DNA of 64,000 nt from Pseudogulbenkiania sp. MAI-1 (GCF_000527175.1 NZ_AZUR01000001.1:2394501-2458500); one strand, 5' to 3'. Positions 8,183 to 18,325 are shown, numbered from the stretch's first letter. Notes: generated by a model not told the origin, from the sequence alone. Made by a program: numbers and translations.

Positions 8183-10177
8183 ATGATTTTAGGAGATGTT
8201 CAAGCCGTCCACACTAGACAACTCTGGGAACACTTTATTGCCGGCAAGCCTATAAACTCAGAATCGTTACCTGACTATGTTTATCGCTCATGGGAAACCT
8301 GTCGAGACAATGGCGTCAACCCGCGTCAGACCTTGGAGGCACATACACTTTCTAAAGTTGAAATTGACAAGCTATTGAAATTAAATAATGAGTTGATTGA
8401 GATTTCAAGACCAGTACTAGAAATGATTTTATTTTCGACCAATGACGCCAAATTCATTGTCATGCTTACATCTCAAGAGGGTGTCATTTTGTACGTCACT
8501 GGTGATCTCGAGAGCTTAAGTGTGCAGGAAAATTATTACAACAAGCCAGGAGTATATTGCGAAAAGAAATTTTTCAGTGCTAGAGCGACCACATTGTCAC
8601 TTATAGAAAAGCGGCCTATTTCTTTGTGTGGAAGCGAGCACTATCTTGAAGTTTTCCACAATTCACTTTGCTACGCAGCACCAATATTTGATCATGATGG
8701 CAATGTTATAGCTTGCATTTCCCTTGCAACTTCATTGAATAACTACAACAAGAAAACACTGTCAATGGTTGCTGCTGCGGCAGAGAATATTACCTTACAG
8801 CTACAACGACAACACTTATACGAATCAAAAAAATACCTCAGCTCATTGGTTTACTCCATTTGTGAATCTCTACCTGATGGAGTGATTGCCCTAAACAAAG
8901 CTAATGCAATCACATACGTAAATCACACTGCGGAAGACATATTTAGGTCCACATCAACTGAATTAGTAGGGAAGAACATTACTGAAATTATCGACAACAG
9001 CAGCATTCTTGAGCTTTCTTCACTAATTGAATCAAAGAAGAAAAACATCATGTCGTTGTCACTCAAAAATAACGCCGAGAGCAAATGGCTCTGTCGAGCC
9101 CAGCCACTAAACGATGCAAACAATACCACCATTGGCGTTACACTTTTCCTAGCATCAGAGAAGCAAATTGTGCAAGGTCTAACTCAAGTTGGCGGCAATA
9201 GAGCCCACTACAGGCTTGAAGACATTAAAGGACAATCACCTGAATTAGAAAAATGTCTTCAGCTAGCAAAAAAAATTGCTAACAAAGCAAGTCGTGTTTT
9301 GATAACGGGAGAAAGTGGAACTGGCAAGGAACTATTTGCCCAAGGAATTCATAATGCAGGTCCTCGGCGAGCCCAACCATTTGTCGCAATCTCGTGCGCC
9401 TCTATTCCTCGTGACTTGATCGAGGCAGAGCTTTTTGGATATGTAGCAGGCGCTTTTACAGGAGCAAACAAAAATGGCGCCATGGGCAAATTTGAATTGG
9501 CGCACAATGGCACATTATTTCTTGACGAGATTGGTAGCTTGCCAATGGAGGCACAAGGAAAACTTTTACGCGCACTTCAACAGAACGAGATTATTAGAAT
9601 TGGTGGCAAAGTACCGATTCCAGTTAATGTAAATGTAATTTCCGCCAACAACGTTGACCTGCATGAGCTGGTCAAAATGCGTGTCTTCCGAGAAGATTTA
9701 TTATACCGCCTAAATAGTATAGAAATATATATACCTCCATTGCGAGACAGAAAAGGAGACACCGAGTATCTAATTCGATATTTTGTCGAAAGTCTCTGTA
9801 AAGTACAAAATAGACAGGTAGAAATTTCTGCCGGATGGATGGAAAGCATGCTACGCCATTATTGGCGTGGAAATGTTCGTGAATTAGAGCATGCCTGTGA
9901 AACAGCAATGATTTTGTGCGATGAAAACATATTGACAAAACGTCATCTACCACAATCGGTTAGATGTACCCCTGAAGATGAAACACATGAAATCATAAAA
10001 AAGGAGTACGAATCTCTTGACGAAAATTTTAAAAAATGGCTCCTTCAAGCGATTGAGACCCATAACGGAAATCTTTCTGAAATCGCCAAGATCAATAAAA
10101 TATCCCGAAGTACATTACATAGGAAGATAAAAGAGCTCAATATTGATGTAAAGTCTTTTCGGGCAAAATCAACATAA
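8183..10177 (+). CDS. Sigma-54-dependent enhancer-binding activator (AcoR-like: GAF-PAS-AAA+-Fis HTH)
   Basis: A 664-residue transcriptional activator. The N-terminal 200 residues begin with an AcoR-type WEHFIAGKP...SWETC region and a GAF-like sensor; a PAS-like domain follows at about 228-330. The AAA+ domain has Walker A GESGTGKE near 374-383 and the sigma-54-contacting GAFTGA loop near 422. The C-terminus is a Fis-type helix-turn-helix (NLSEIAKINKISRSTLHRKIKEL). It faces away from the DapA-family gene, whose promoter is sigma-54 type with three upstream dyads, so it is the obvious regulator of the island, sensing the substrate or a breakdown product in the cytoplasm. The coding sequence is AT-rich compared with core genes, fitting acquisition with the island. 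Confidence 0.93.
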   Translation: MILGDVQAVHTRQLWEHFIAGKPINSESLPDYVYRSWETCRDNGVNPRQTLEAHTLSKVEIDKLLKLNNELIEISRPVLEMILFSTNDAKFIVMLTSQEGVILYVTGDLESLSVQENYYNKPGVYCEKKFFSARATTLSLIEKRPISLCGSEHYLEVFHNSLCYAAPIFDHDGNVIACISLATSLNNYNKKTLSMVAAAAENITLQLQRQHLYESKKYLSSLVYSICESLPDGVIALNKANAITYVNHTAEDIFRSTSTELVGKNITEIIDNSSILELSSLIESKKKNIMSLSLKNNAESKWLCRAQPLNDANNTTIGVTLFLASEKQIVQGLTQVGGNRAHYRLEDIKGQSPELEKCLQLAKKIANKASRVLITGESGTGKELFAQGIHNAGPRRAQPFVAISCASIPRDLIEAELFGYVAGAFTGANKNGAMGKFELAHNGTLFLDEIGSLPMEAQGKLLRALQQNEIIRIGGKVPIPVNVNVISANNVDLHELVKMRVFREDLLYRLNSIEIYIPPLRDRKGDTEYLIRYFVESLCKVQNRQVEISAGWMESMLRHYWRGNVRELEHACETAMILCDENILTKRHLPQSVRCTPEDETHEIIKKEYESLDENFKKWLLQAIETHNGNLSEIAKINKISRSTLHRKIKELNIDVKSFRAKST

Positions 10178-10273
10178 TACATCTTTAGGCTGTAATCAGT
10201 GAGAAATACACGTATAGGCATAAATTAAATAACAGCCAACCCATATCAAACCCCAAACCATCTAAAGATTGAC

Positions 10274-11002
10274 ATGACTAAACTTTCGGTAAATATCAAC
10301 AAGATTGCTCTTCTTAGAAACTCAAGAGGACGCAATTTTCCAGACGTTAATAACTTCGCAACGCGCTGTCTAGACTTAGGTGCACACGGAATTACTCTCC
10401 ACCCTCGTCAAGATCAGAGGCATGCACTTTATCAAGACGTAGAAGCCCTACAATCACTTTGCATATCCCGCAGTGCAGAATTAAATGTTGAGGGATTCCC
10501 TTCTGCCGAATTTTTGGAAATTATTCAAAAAACACGCCCTGCACAGTGCACTTTGGTGCCTGACCTCCCTGGCCAACTCACTTCTGATCATGGTTGGAAT
10601 CTTCGTGAGCATGGTTCATTTTTACGACCCATCCTTGCAAATTTGAAATTTTTAGGAATTAGAACAAGTCTTTTTGTTGACTTTGACAATCCTGACATCG
10701 GTTATGCAAAAGCGCTTGGAGCTGATCGCATTGAGCTATATACAGAGCCTTACGCCTTAGCCTTCGGCACTTCGAGGGAACATGAAATCCTAGAGGGATT
10801 TAAGGCAGCCGCACTACATGCTAAAAATGTTGGCCTTGGTATAAATGCAGGACATGACCTCAATCTCGTCAACCTCCCAAATTTTTTAAAAATACCAAGC
10901 ATCTCTGAAGTATCAATTGGCCATGCACTGATTGTTGAATGCCTAGAACATGGAATTGCGAACATACTGGATCGTTACATCAAAATTTTCGCAGATTATT
11001 AA
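10274..11002 (+). CDS. pdxJ: Pyridoxine 5'-phosphate synthase PdxJ, second-type paralogue
   Basis: A 242-residue TIM barrel. PdxJ condenses 1-deoxyxylulose 5-phosphate with 3-amino-2-oxopropyl phosphate to give pyridoxine 5'-phosphate. Seen motifs are LSVNINKIALLRNSRG, ITLHPRQDQRH, LNVEGFPSAEF with the catalytic-type glutamate, RIELYTEPYA and GINAGHDLNL. The NINKIA, HPRxDxRH and ELYTEPYA variants match my memory of the Bacteroidetes-like PdxJ form rather than the NIDHIATLRNARG form of Escherichia coli, so the gene may have come from outside Proteobacteria. It lies 96 bases after the activator, on the same strand. It could boost PLP supply for catabolism or have a changed substrate. Confidence 0.85.
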   Translation: MTKLSVNINKIALLRNSRGRNFPDVNNFATRCLDLGAHGITLHPRQDQRHALYQDVEALQSLCISRSAELNVEGFPSAEFLEIIQKTRPAQCTLVPDLPGQLTSDHGWNLREHGSFLRPILANLKFLGIRTSLFVDFDNPDIGYAKALGADRIELYTEPYALAFGTSREHEILEGFKAAALHAKNVGLGINAGHDLNLVNLPNFLKIPSISEVSIGHALIVECLEHGIANILDRYIKIFADY

Positions 11003-11069
11003 TTATCTGAAATATTTTTGCTTCTAGTAATCTTATGCTTCAATTTTTTATTCATGCTGACACATATAT

Positions 11070-11777
11070 ATGAACGAACCATTTAAGACAGGACTAAAAG
11101 AAGGATTCCATCACTACCTTCCGTTTTCAGTTGGACTTATTCCTTGGGGCCTAGCGGCAGGAGTTGCAATGCGTAGTGCAGGCTTCTCACTCACTGAAAC
11201 TATGGGGATGAATATCATTGTATTTGGTGGAACGGCTCAACTTGGAACCTTACCCCTTATTATTAGTGGCACTCCGTTATGGCTTATTGTCGTTACCGCA
11301 CTGATACTTAATCTGCGGTTCGTTGTTTTTAGTGCAACTCTTGCCCCAGCCTTCAGTGGAACAGGGCGTCTCCAGCGCTGGTTGTCCAGTTACCTTCTAA
11401 GTGACGGTGTTACTGCTTCGTGTGCAAGCCGATTGTTGACTGAGCAAAATTCTCACTGGCGTTTTGGCTATTACCTTGGCCCATCCTTGTGGAATTGGTG
11501 GGTTTGGCAGGCAAGCACTCTAATAGGAGCCCTTGCGACAAACCTGATTCCTAAAAATTGGCCATTAGAATTCATGGCTACTACAGCACTCTTGGCACTT
11601 CTCATTCCATTGATCCGCCAGAAGCCCATGCTGCTTGCAGCCATTATAGGAGGGAGTGCCTCCGTTGTACTTCACGACCTGCCTCTTCGATTAGGATTTA
11701 TCATCGCAATTATTACTGGGATAGTAACAGGAACACTATCTGAGAACTGGCTAATTGCTAAGGACCACAAAAAGTGA
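11070..11777 (+). CDS. azlC: AzlC-family branched-chain amino acid exporter, large subunit
   Basis: A 235-residue inner-membrane protein with the family hallmarks GLIPWGLAAGVAMRSAGFS near the start and LNLRFVVFSATLAP at about residue 85. AzlC pairs with AzlD to export branched-chain amino acids or analogues (LIV-E family). The next gene starts inside its stop codon region, so the pair is translationally coupled. In this island it might export an amino acid by-product or analogue; that is inference. Confidence 0.9.
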   Translation: MNEPFKTGLKEGFHHYLPFSVGLIPWGLAAGVAMRSAGFSLTETMGMNIIVFGGTAQLGTLPLIISGTPLWLIVVTALILNLRFVVFSATLAPAFSGTGRLQRWLSSYLLSDGVTASCASRLLTEQNSHWRFGYYLGPSLWNWWVWQASTLIGALATNLIPKNWPLEFMATTALLALLIPLIRQKPMLLAAIIGGSASVVLHDLPLRLGFIIAIITGIVTGTLSENWLIAKDHKK

Positions 11778-12091
11778 CTGACAAACTATTTCTTTGGCTG
11801 ACATTCATTCTTATTGGAGCTGCGACTCTTTTACCTCGCAGTAGCTTTATTGTCGTAGGCCATAAGGCTCAACTACCCCCTAAATTCCAGAAAGCTCTGC
11901 GCTACGCCCCAGCTGCAGCTATAGCGGCCCTCGTAGCTCCGGATATCTTAATGGTTGACGGTAACTTTGTAATGATGAATCCTAAGTTCTTCGCCTCTGT
12001 AGCAGCCGTTTTCTCAATAATTTTCTTAAGAAATCCTTGGCTACCTTTTGTGGCAGGAATTGGTGTGCTGACAGGAATAAAGTTTCTTTAA
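11774..12091 (+). CDS. azlD: AzlD-family branched-chain amino acid exporter, small subunit
   Basis: A 105-residue membrane protein with three to four hydrophobic segments and the family sequence LRYAPAAAIAALVAPDI. The start is a GTG at 11774 overlapping the azlC stop by four bases (GTGA). It completes the LIV-E exporter and ends the plus-strand gene set of the island. Confidence 0.88.
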   Translation: MTDKLFLWLTFILIGAATLLPRSSFIVVGHKAQLPPKFQKALRYAPAAAIAALVAPDILMVDGNFVMMNPKFFASVAAVFSIIFLRNPWLPFVAGIGVLTGIKFL

Positions 12092-12149
12092 AAATTTATG
12101 GCCATAGACTCCATCTTCTTAGAATCGGATTCGTGAGAACGTGCTGATA

Positions 12150-12600
12150 TGAGGTGTATCTGCGCAATGACTGGGTGCTGCCGTTCTTCGCCGAATAAGA
12201 GATGGGCGTGCTGCGAATCCTAATCGATCGTGGCAACGAGTTTTGTGGCAAGCAGGAAACTTACGATGATCAGCTGTATTAGGCTGTTAACGCCATCGAG
12301 CACAGCAAGGCCAAGACGCGGTATCCGGGCATCTGCAAGTGCTTACACAAAACGATCCTGTAGGGGTTTTAACAGGTGGCGTTTCGCAAGAAGCTGCATC
12401 TGATGCTCGACGAGCTACAGGCCGATCTGGATGCCTGCTCACCTACTACAATAATGAACGAACCCACCAAGGAAAGATGTGCTGCGGCCGAACGCCATTG
12501 CAGCCCTTTATCGAAGGAAAATCGGAAGGAGGGAAAGGTCGACAAGCTGAACGGGCCTGACAATCGAGCGCTATCAAAATGGAAGCGGTCAGATCAAGTC
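12150..12600 (+). pseudogene. Remnant of an integrase-core (rve, IS481-like) transposase
   Basis: Translated pieces give DWVLPFFAE, stop, EMGVLRILIDRGNEFCGKQETYDDQLY, stop, then FRKKLHLMLDELQADLDA, a shift of frame near 12440 and finally LTYYNNERTHQGKMCCGRTP. This order matches the C-terminal half of IS481-like transposases. At least two in-frame stops and one frameshift are present and the N-terminal half is missing, so it is dead. It marks the right edge of the AT-rich island. Confidence 0.85.
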
Positions 12601-12673
12601 TGAACTTCTACAGATAAAACACCCTAGTCGATTTTCAACGCGCTCCCAAACACACCACATTAACCGCTACGCA

Positions 12674-12725
12674 GGAGTCCTGCGGACTCCGTGCTATAAA
12701 TCCCCGCCATTAATGGCGGGGATTT
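12674..12725. terminator. Double hairpin at the island edge, possible bidirectional terminator
   Basis: Two stem-loops lie in tandem. At 12674-12690 GGAGTCC-TGC-GGACTCC pairs 7 of 7. At 12698-12725 a perfect 28-base palindrome without a loop spans AAATCCCCGCCATT and its complement. The A-tract and T-tract at its ends could let it end transcription both from the azl side and from the FAD gene at 12795. Confidence 0.6.
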
Positions 12726-12794
12726 CCGAGCTAACTGGTTCCGCTTGTGACAAGCTTCTCAACTTGGCCATCTGCGCGCCAGACCATTATCCGA

Positions 12795-13952
12795 TCAGAT
12801 GATGCCGCGCTCTCTGTATGGTTGATCGCGCTGTACTCGTTCGTAACCAAAGCGCTCCAGGTCCAGCGTCTCGAACCGGCCTTTCTGGATCAGTTCGGCC
12901 ACCGCCAGGCCCGTGGCCGGTGCGTGCATCAGACCGTGGCCAGAGAAGCCCGCCGCGACGATGAAGTTCTCGCGATGGCCCGACCACTTGCCGATAATGG
13001 CATTGCCATCGAAATCGCACTGCTCGTACAGGCCGGACCAGGACTTGGTCAGTTCGAGGCGCCCCATACCGGGAAAGCGCCACTGTACAGCCGGCCGCAC
13101 CGCATGCTCGAACCAGTCGTTATCCAACGCCTGCGAAAATCCGCGAGGAACCTTGGTGTCGACCAATCCGCCTGAAAAGCCCCCCCCTGCCGAGCGGATC
13201 GCGAGCCCTTTCAAATCCTTCACATAAGGCATGTCCTGATGTGACGTTTCCGCGGTAAAGACATGCTCGAAACGGCGCATGGGATTAACCGGCAGTGGCA
13301 TGCCGATCATTTGGCTGATCTGCTGCGCCCACGGCCCCGCCGCGTTGACAAAGTACTCTGCCTGCAGCTTGTCGCCGGAACGAAGACGTGCAGCCGTCAC
13401 GCGCTGCCCCTGTTCTTCAAACCCAACGACTTCGTCCGAGACAAACTGGACGCCAGCGTCACGCGCTCGCTGCACGATCACCGCAAGAAACTTCTGAGCG
13501 TCGAACCAGCCATCGTCGGGGGAATAGACGGCAGCCCCCAAATCGTCGACTCGCAGCAGGGGAAAGCGCTCTTGGATCTGCTCTGGCATCAGCAATTCCG
13601 CGTTTACCCCCATGCGGTGCTGAACCTCGAGGTTCGATTCGAGCAAGCGGATGCCTTCAGGCGGAACGATGAACAAGTAGCCTTTGGCACGCCAATCGAT
13701 TTTGGCCAAGTCGTCGCTCGCTTGCGCATCCAGATCCTGAAAGAACTGGATACTGTAGTCAGACATCGCGATGTTTTCGGGGCAACAAAACAGGCGCCGC
13801 GAGCCACCTGACCCTGCTGTGGCGGAAGACGAAAACCCACCCAACAGAGCAGGATCGACCACCGTAATCCGAAGTTCCGGGTCCAGCCGCTTGCAAAACA
13901 AAGCAATGCAGGAACCCACGGCTCCAGCGCCCACGATTACCACATCGTTCAT
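12795..13952 (-). CDS. FAD-dependent oxidoreductase, DAO superfamily (copy 2 of a tandem pair)
   Basis: A 385-residue flavoenzyme beginning with the dinucleotide-binding motif VVIVGAGAVGSCIALF. It has the DAO-type middle (FVNAAGPWAQQISQMIGMPLPV), MRRFEHVF, and the C-terminal FAD loop AAGFSGHGLMHAPATG. It is about 40-50% similar by eye to the next gene and shares the odd CPENIAMSDYSI stretch after the first FAD motif. AAGGAAAACGA precedes the ATG at 13952. It lies about 136 bases downstream of its paralogue on the same strand. The substrate is probably a secondary or N-methyl amine or amino acid, but no residue fixes it. Confidence 0.87.
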   Translation of the reverse strand: MNDVVIVGAGAVGSCIALFCKRLDPELRITVVDPALLGGFSSSATAGSGGSRRLFCCPENIAMSDYSIQFFQDLDAQASDDLAKIDWRAKGYLFIVPPEGIRLLESNLEVQHRMGVNAELLMPEQIQERFPLLRVDDLGAAVYSPDDGWFDAQKFLAVIVQRARDAGVQFVSDEVVGFEEQGQRVTAARLRSGDKLQAEYFVNAAGPWAQQISQMIGMPLPVNPMRRFEHVFTAETSHQDMPYVKDLKGLAIRSAGGGFSGGLVDTKVPRGFSQALDNDWFEHAVRPAVQWRFPGMGRLELTKSWSGLYEQCDFDGNAIIGKWSGHRENFIVAAGFSGHGLMHAPATGLAVAELIQKGRFETLDLERFGYERVQRDQPYRERGII

Positions 13953-14088
13953 TCGTTTTCCTTTTTAACTCGACACCCGCGTCCCGTGCGCGGTGCGTAT
14001 GTGACTCTGTAGGCCATCTGCGCTAGACGCGCTCGAAAGACCGGCGGCTAACCCCGGCCTTTCATGCTCAAACGCCAGACTGGCTTTC

Positions 14089-15270
14089 TTAAAGAATGCC
14101 TACTTCACTGTACGGCTGATTGGCCTCCACCCGTTCGTATCCCAGCTTCGTCAGATCGATGGTTTGGAACGAGCCGTGCACGATCAGCTCGGCGATACCG
14201 CGGCCGGCTGCCGGCGAATGCATCATGCCGTGGCCGGAGAAGCCCGCTGCGGTGTAAAGGTTCTTCAGACGAGAATTCCACGCGCCGATGACCGGATTGC
14301 CATCGAGCTCGTTCACCTCATACAGACCGGACCAGGTTCGATGACACTTCGCCGACTCCAAAGGCGGGAAGCGATGCGCCACTGCCGGCCAAACCACGTT
14401 TTCGAAGTAGTCGTGGTCCACATCGAAGTTGAAGCCACGACGCTCGTTACCGTCCACGAGACCACCCGAAAAACCGTTGCCTTCGGACCGGAACGCCAGG
14501 CGGCTAAGGTCCTTCACGTACGGCAAATGCTCGATGGGCTCTCCACACGTGAAGTAATGTTCGAAGCGGCGCATCGGGACAATGGGCAGTTCCATGCCGA
14601 ACATCTTCGCGATCAGGCCGGACCATGCGCCACCACAGTTGACGAACGCTTCGGCATCAAGCCGCATACCACTCTCCAGGATGACGCTCTTTGCGCGGCT
14701 GGCCGTGACTTCTGCATCGACGACCTTATCCTTGAGATAGACAGCGCCCAGTTCGATCGCCTTGCGACGGAATCCCCAGAGCAAGCCATTCGGATCGCAC
14801 CAACCATCCTCGGGTGTATGCGCACCGGCTCCCAGGTCCTCGACGTTGATCGAAGGGAAACGTTCTTTCAGTTCGCTCGGCGTCAGCAAATCGACATGAC
14901 AACCATGCGCACGCTGGATGGCGACATTGCTTTCCAGCATCGAAACCTTCTCCGGCGGAACCAGGAAGAGGTAGCCACCTTGCACCCAATCGACCGGCGC
15001 AGGGCGGCCGTTTGCGGTCATGGTCTGCTCGAAATTTTTGATGAAATCGATACTGTAAAGCGACATCTCAATGTTCTCCGGGCAGGAGAACTGGACTCGA
15101 CAGCCGCCTGAGGAACGAAGAGCCGAGGCAAATTCATAGGTCGGGTCAGGCTCGACAACGCACACACGCGTCTCGGGAGCCTGCACCAGAATGTTGTAGG
15201 CCACGCTAGAGCCAAGAATCCCACCGCCGATAACAACAACATCGTAGTTTTGAGTTTGCGAATTTGTCAT
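14089..15270 (-). CDS. FAD-dependent oxidoreductase, DAO superfamily (copy 1 of a tandem pair)
   Basis: About 393 residues from the ATG at 15270 (MTNSQTQNYD), directly before VVVIGGGILGSSVAYNIL. An alternative start at 15372 has a better-looking AAGGGGCGG site but adds 34 residues without family resemblance. Further motifs are FVNCGGAWSGLIAKMFGMELP, MRRFEHYF and AAGFSGHGMMHSPAAG. Domain order and length resemble sarcosine-oxidase-beta/FOXRED1-like proteins. Both tandem copies carry the CPENI stretch. No tetrahydrofolate-binding or GcvT-like domain is present. Confidence 0.86.
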   Translation of the reverse strand: MTNSQTQNYDVVVIGGGILGSSVAYNILVQAPETRVCVVEPDPTYEFASALRSSGGCRVQFSCPENIEMSLYSIDFIKNFEQTMTANGRPAPVDWVQGGYLFLVPPEKVSMLESNVAIQRAHGCHVDLLTPSELKERFPSINVEDLGAGAHTPEDGWCDPNGLLWGFRRKAIELGAVYLKDKVVDAEVTASRAKSVILESGMRLDAEAFVNCGGAWSGLIAKMFGMELPIVPMRRFEHYFTCGEPIEHLPYVKDLSRLAFRSEGNGFSGGLVDGNERRGFNFDVDHDYFENVVWPAVAHRFPPLESAKCHRTWSGLYEVNELDGNPVIGAWNSRLKNLYTAAGFSGHGMMHSPAAGRGIAELIVHGSFQTIDLTKLGYERVEANQPYSEVGIL

Positions 15271-15667
15271 AGCTAATACCCCAGATGAATATTCGAAGAG
15301 TTCCTTCGTTAACAGGTTCCCTGTAACGGGCTTGAGGAAATCCCAGCCTGAACCGAACGAGAGGATATTCATGGATTACCGCCCCTTCGATGTCGTCACA
15401 AGCATGGCCCCACAATCGGATTTTAGTATACGATTTTTCAACAAAGAATACCACACACAACAACTATAGCCGAAGCCTTCCTAAGATCTGCGGCCTCCAG
15501 CTGTTGGCACGAGCTGATGCATTTCCGTGATGGGCTAATGATCAGCGAGATACCGCAACGTGCCGGTACGTACCGAACATCACCAAGAATGGTGACGAGA
15601 ACAGGAAATTGTTCCCGCAATGCCAAGATGATGCTGTTGACCATGTGTACTACACGCTCAGCATCCT
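15271..15667. other. Intergenic region between the FAD oxidoreductase pair and the liv operon
   Basis: No gene can be supported here apart from a possible N-terminal extension of the FAD gene up to 15372. An AT-rich stretch around 15420-15460 could hold its promoter. The rest is unremarkable, with short frames only. Confidence 0.5.
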
Positions 15668-15703
15668 AAAAAAAACCCCGGAATGCTGACCTGCACCCCG
15701 GGG
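15668..15703 (-). terminator. Intrinsic terminator of the livHMGF operon
   Basis: On the minus strand CCCCGG (15698-15703 read in reverse) and CCGGGG (15676-15681) form a 6-bp GC stem with a 16-base loop, followed at once by an uninterrupted T-run at 15668-15675. It lies 34 bases after the livF stop. Confidence 0.75.
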
Positions 15704-15736
15704 CAAACAGAGGAACCTCCCGACCAATTTCCTTAC

Positions 15737-16446
15737 TTACCCACCCAAATAAGCATTCCTCACCCGCTCGTCGTTCAGCAGATCACGCGCCGGGCCGCTC
15801 ATCGTGATGCGCCCGCTCTCCATCACGTAGCCGCGCTGGCTGATCTCCAGCGCCAGCTTGGCGTTCTGCTCCACCAGCAGCATCGTCACGCCCTGCGCCG
15901 AGATCATCTGGATGATCTCGAAGATCTTCTGCACGATGATCGGCGCCAGGCCCATCGACGGTTCGTCCAGCAGCAGCAGCTTCGGCTTGGACAGGATCGC
16001 CCGGCCCATCGCCACCATCTGCTGTTCGCCGCCCGACAGCGTGCCGGCCAGCTGCTTGAAGCGTTCCTTCAGGCGCGGGAACAGCTCGTAGACGTGTTCC
16101 AGCTCGTTCTGGATCGCCGCCTTGTCGTCGCGGTAGAACGCACCCATCAGCAGGTTTTCTTCGACCGTCAGCTTGGCGAAGATGCCGCGCCCTTCCGGCA
16201 CCATGGCCAGGCCGTGGCGCACGAAGTTGTGCGCCGGGATGTGGGCGGTTTCCTTGCCGTCGTAGACGATGCTGCCGCCGGACTTCTTCTCCATGCCGAC
16301 CAGGGTGCGCAGCGTCGAGGTCTTGCCGGCGCCGTTGGCGCCGATCAGCGTGACCAGTTCGCCTTGTTCGATGTGCAGGTCGATGCCTTTCACGGCATGG
16401 ATGCCGCCGTACGACACTTGCAGGTTTTTGACTTCCAACAGTCGAC

Positions 16447-16450
<4 letters not shown>
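15737..16450 (-). CDS. livF: Branched-chain amino acid ABC transporter ATPase LivF
   Basis: A 237-residue cytoplasmic ATPase. Walker A GANGAGKTS follows VTLI, the signature is LSGGEQQMVAMGRAI, and Walker B LLLDEPSMGLAP is typical of LivF. It ends with AYLGG, the usual LivF terminus. Its ATG overlaps the stop of livG by four bases. It acts with LivG, LivH and LivM to import leucine, isoleucine, valine or related amino acids. Confidence 0.95.
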
Positions 16451-17217
<767 letters not shown>

Positions 17218-17220
17218 GGC

Positions 17221-18306
17221 TTAACCTTTCTTGGCGTCGTCGAATTCGGCCTTGCGGCGCTTGGAGGGCCACATGCCTTCCGGACGCAGCAGCATCATCA
17301 CCACCAGGGCGAGGCCGAACAGCAGCATGCGGGCATTCTCGGGGTCGATCAGCATGCGGCCGAAGGTTTTCATTTGCAGCGGGCCGATGACGTCGCGCAG
17401 GATTTCCGGCGCCACGGTGAGCACCACCGCACCCAGGATCACGCCCGGGATGTGGCCCATGCCGCCCAGCACGATCATCGCCAGGATCATCACCGATTCG
17501 AGCAGGCCGAACGATTCCGGCGAGATGAAGCCCTGGAACGAGGCGAACAGGCCGCCGGCGACGCCGCCGGACAGCGCGCCCAGCGCGAAGGCGAGCAGCT
17601 TGATGTTGCGGATGTTGAGGCCCATCGCGGCGGCGGCGATCGAGTCTTCGCGCATCGCGACCCAGGCGCGGCCGATGCGGGAGTGCTGCAGGCGCCAGGC
17701 CATGATCACCACCAGCACGGTGAGCGCCAGGAAGAAGTAGTAGTAGAGGTAGACGCTGTTGAAGGTGTGGCCGGCGATCTCCAGCGGCTTGCCGAACGAC
17801 AGCCCGGCGACCTTGACCGGGTCGATCAGGTTGATGCCTTGCGGGCCGTTGGTGATGTTGACCGGCGCGTTCAGGTTGTTCATGAAGATGCGCACGATCT
17901 CGCCGAAGCCCAGCGTCACGATCGCCAGGTAGTCGCCCTTCAGCCGCAGCACCGGGGTGCCGAGCAGCACGCCGAAGAACGCCGCCACCAGCGCCCCCAA
18001 GGGGATGGTGATGTAGAACGGCAGGTGGATGTCGAAGTGCGGCGAGCCCAGCAGCGCGAAGGTGTAGGCGCCGACGGCGTAGAAGGCGATGAAGCCCAGG
18101 TCCAGCAGGCCGGCGAAGCCGACCACGATGTTGAGGCCCAGCGCCAGCATCACGTAGAGCAGCGCGAAGTCGACGATGCGCAGCCAGGAGTTGCCCAGCA
18201 GGCCGCCGATGAGGAAGGGCAGCACCGCGAGGGCGACGGCGGAGGCGAGGAACAGGCCGACTTTCTTGGGGCTGGCTTGCTTGTTCATTTCGAGTGCCAT
18301 GGTCAT
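17221..18306 (-). CDS. livM: Branched-chain amino acid ABC transporter permease LivM
   Basis: About 361 residues with many hydrophobic segments. The family markers NIVVGFAGLLDLGFIAFYAVGAY, GDYLAIVTLGFGEIVRI and NIRNIKLLAFALGA are all visible. I start at the ATG at 18306 because AAGGAG lies 9 bases upstream; the frame opens further upstream only by overlapping livH. It forms the membrane channel with LivH. Confidence 0.94.
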   Translation of the reverse strand: MTMALEMNKQASPKKVGLFLASAVALAVLPFLIGGLLGNSWLRIVDFALLYVMLALGLNIVVGFAGLLDLGFIAFYAVGAYTFALLGSPHFDIHLPFYITIPLGALVAAFFGVLLGTPVLRLKGDYLAIVTLGFGEIVRIFMNNLNAPVNITNGPQGINLIDPVKVAGLSFGKPLEIAGHTFNSVYLYYYFFLALTVLVVIMAWRLQHSRIGRAWVAMREDSIAAAAMGLNIRNIKLLAFALGALSGGVAGGLFASFQGFISPESFGLLESVMILAMIVLGGMGHIPGVILGAVVLTVAPEILRDVIGPLQMKTFGRMLIDPENARMLLFGLALVVMMLLRPEGMWPSKRRKAEFDDAKKG

Positions 18307-18325
18307 GGTGGTTGTTCTCCTTCGC

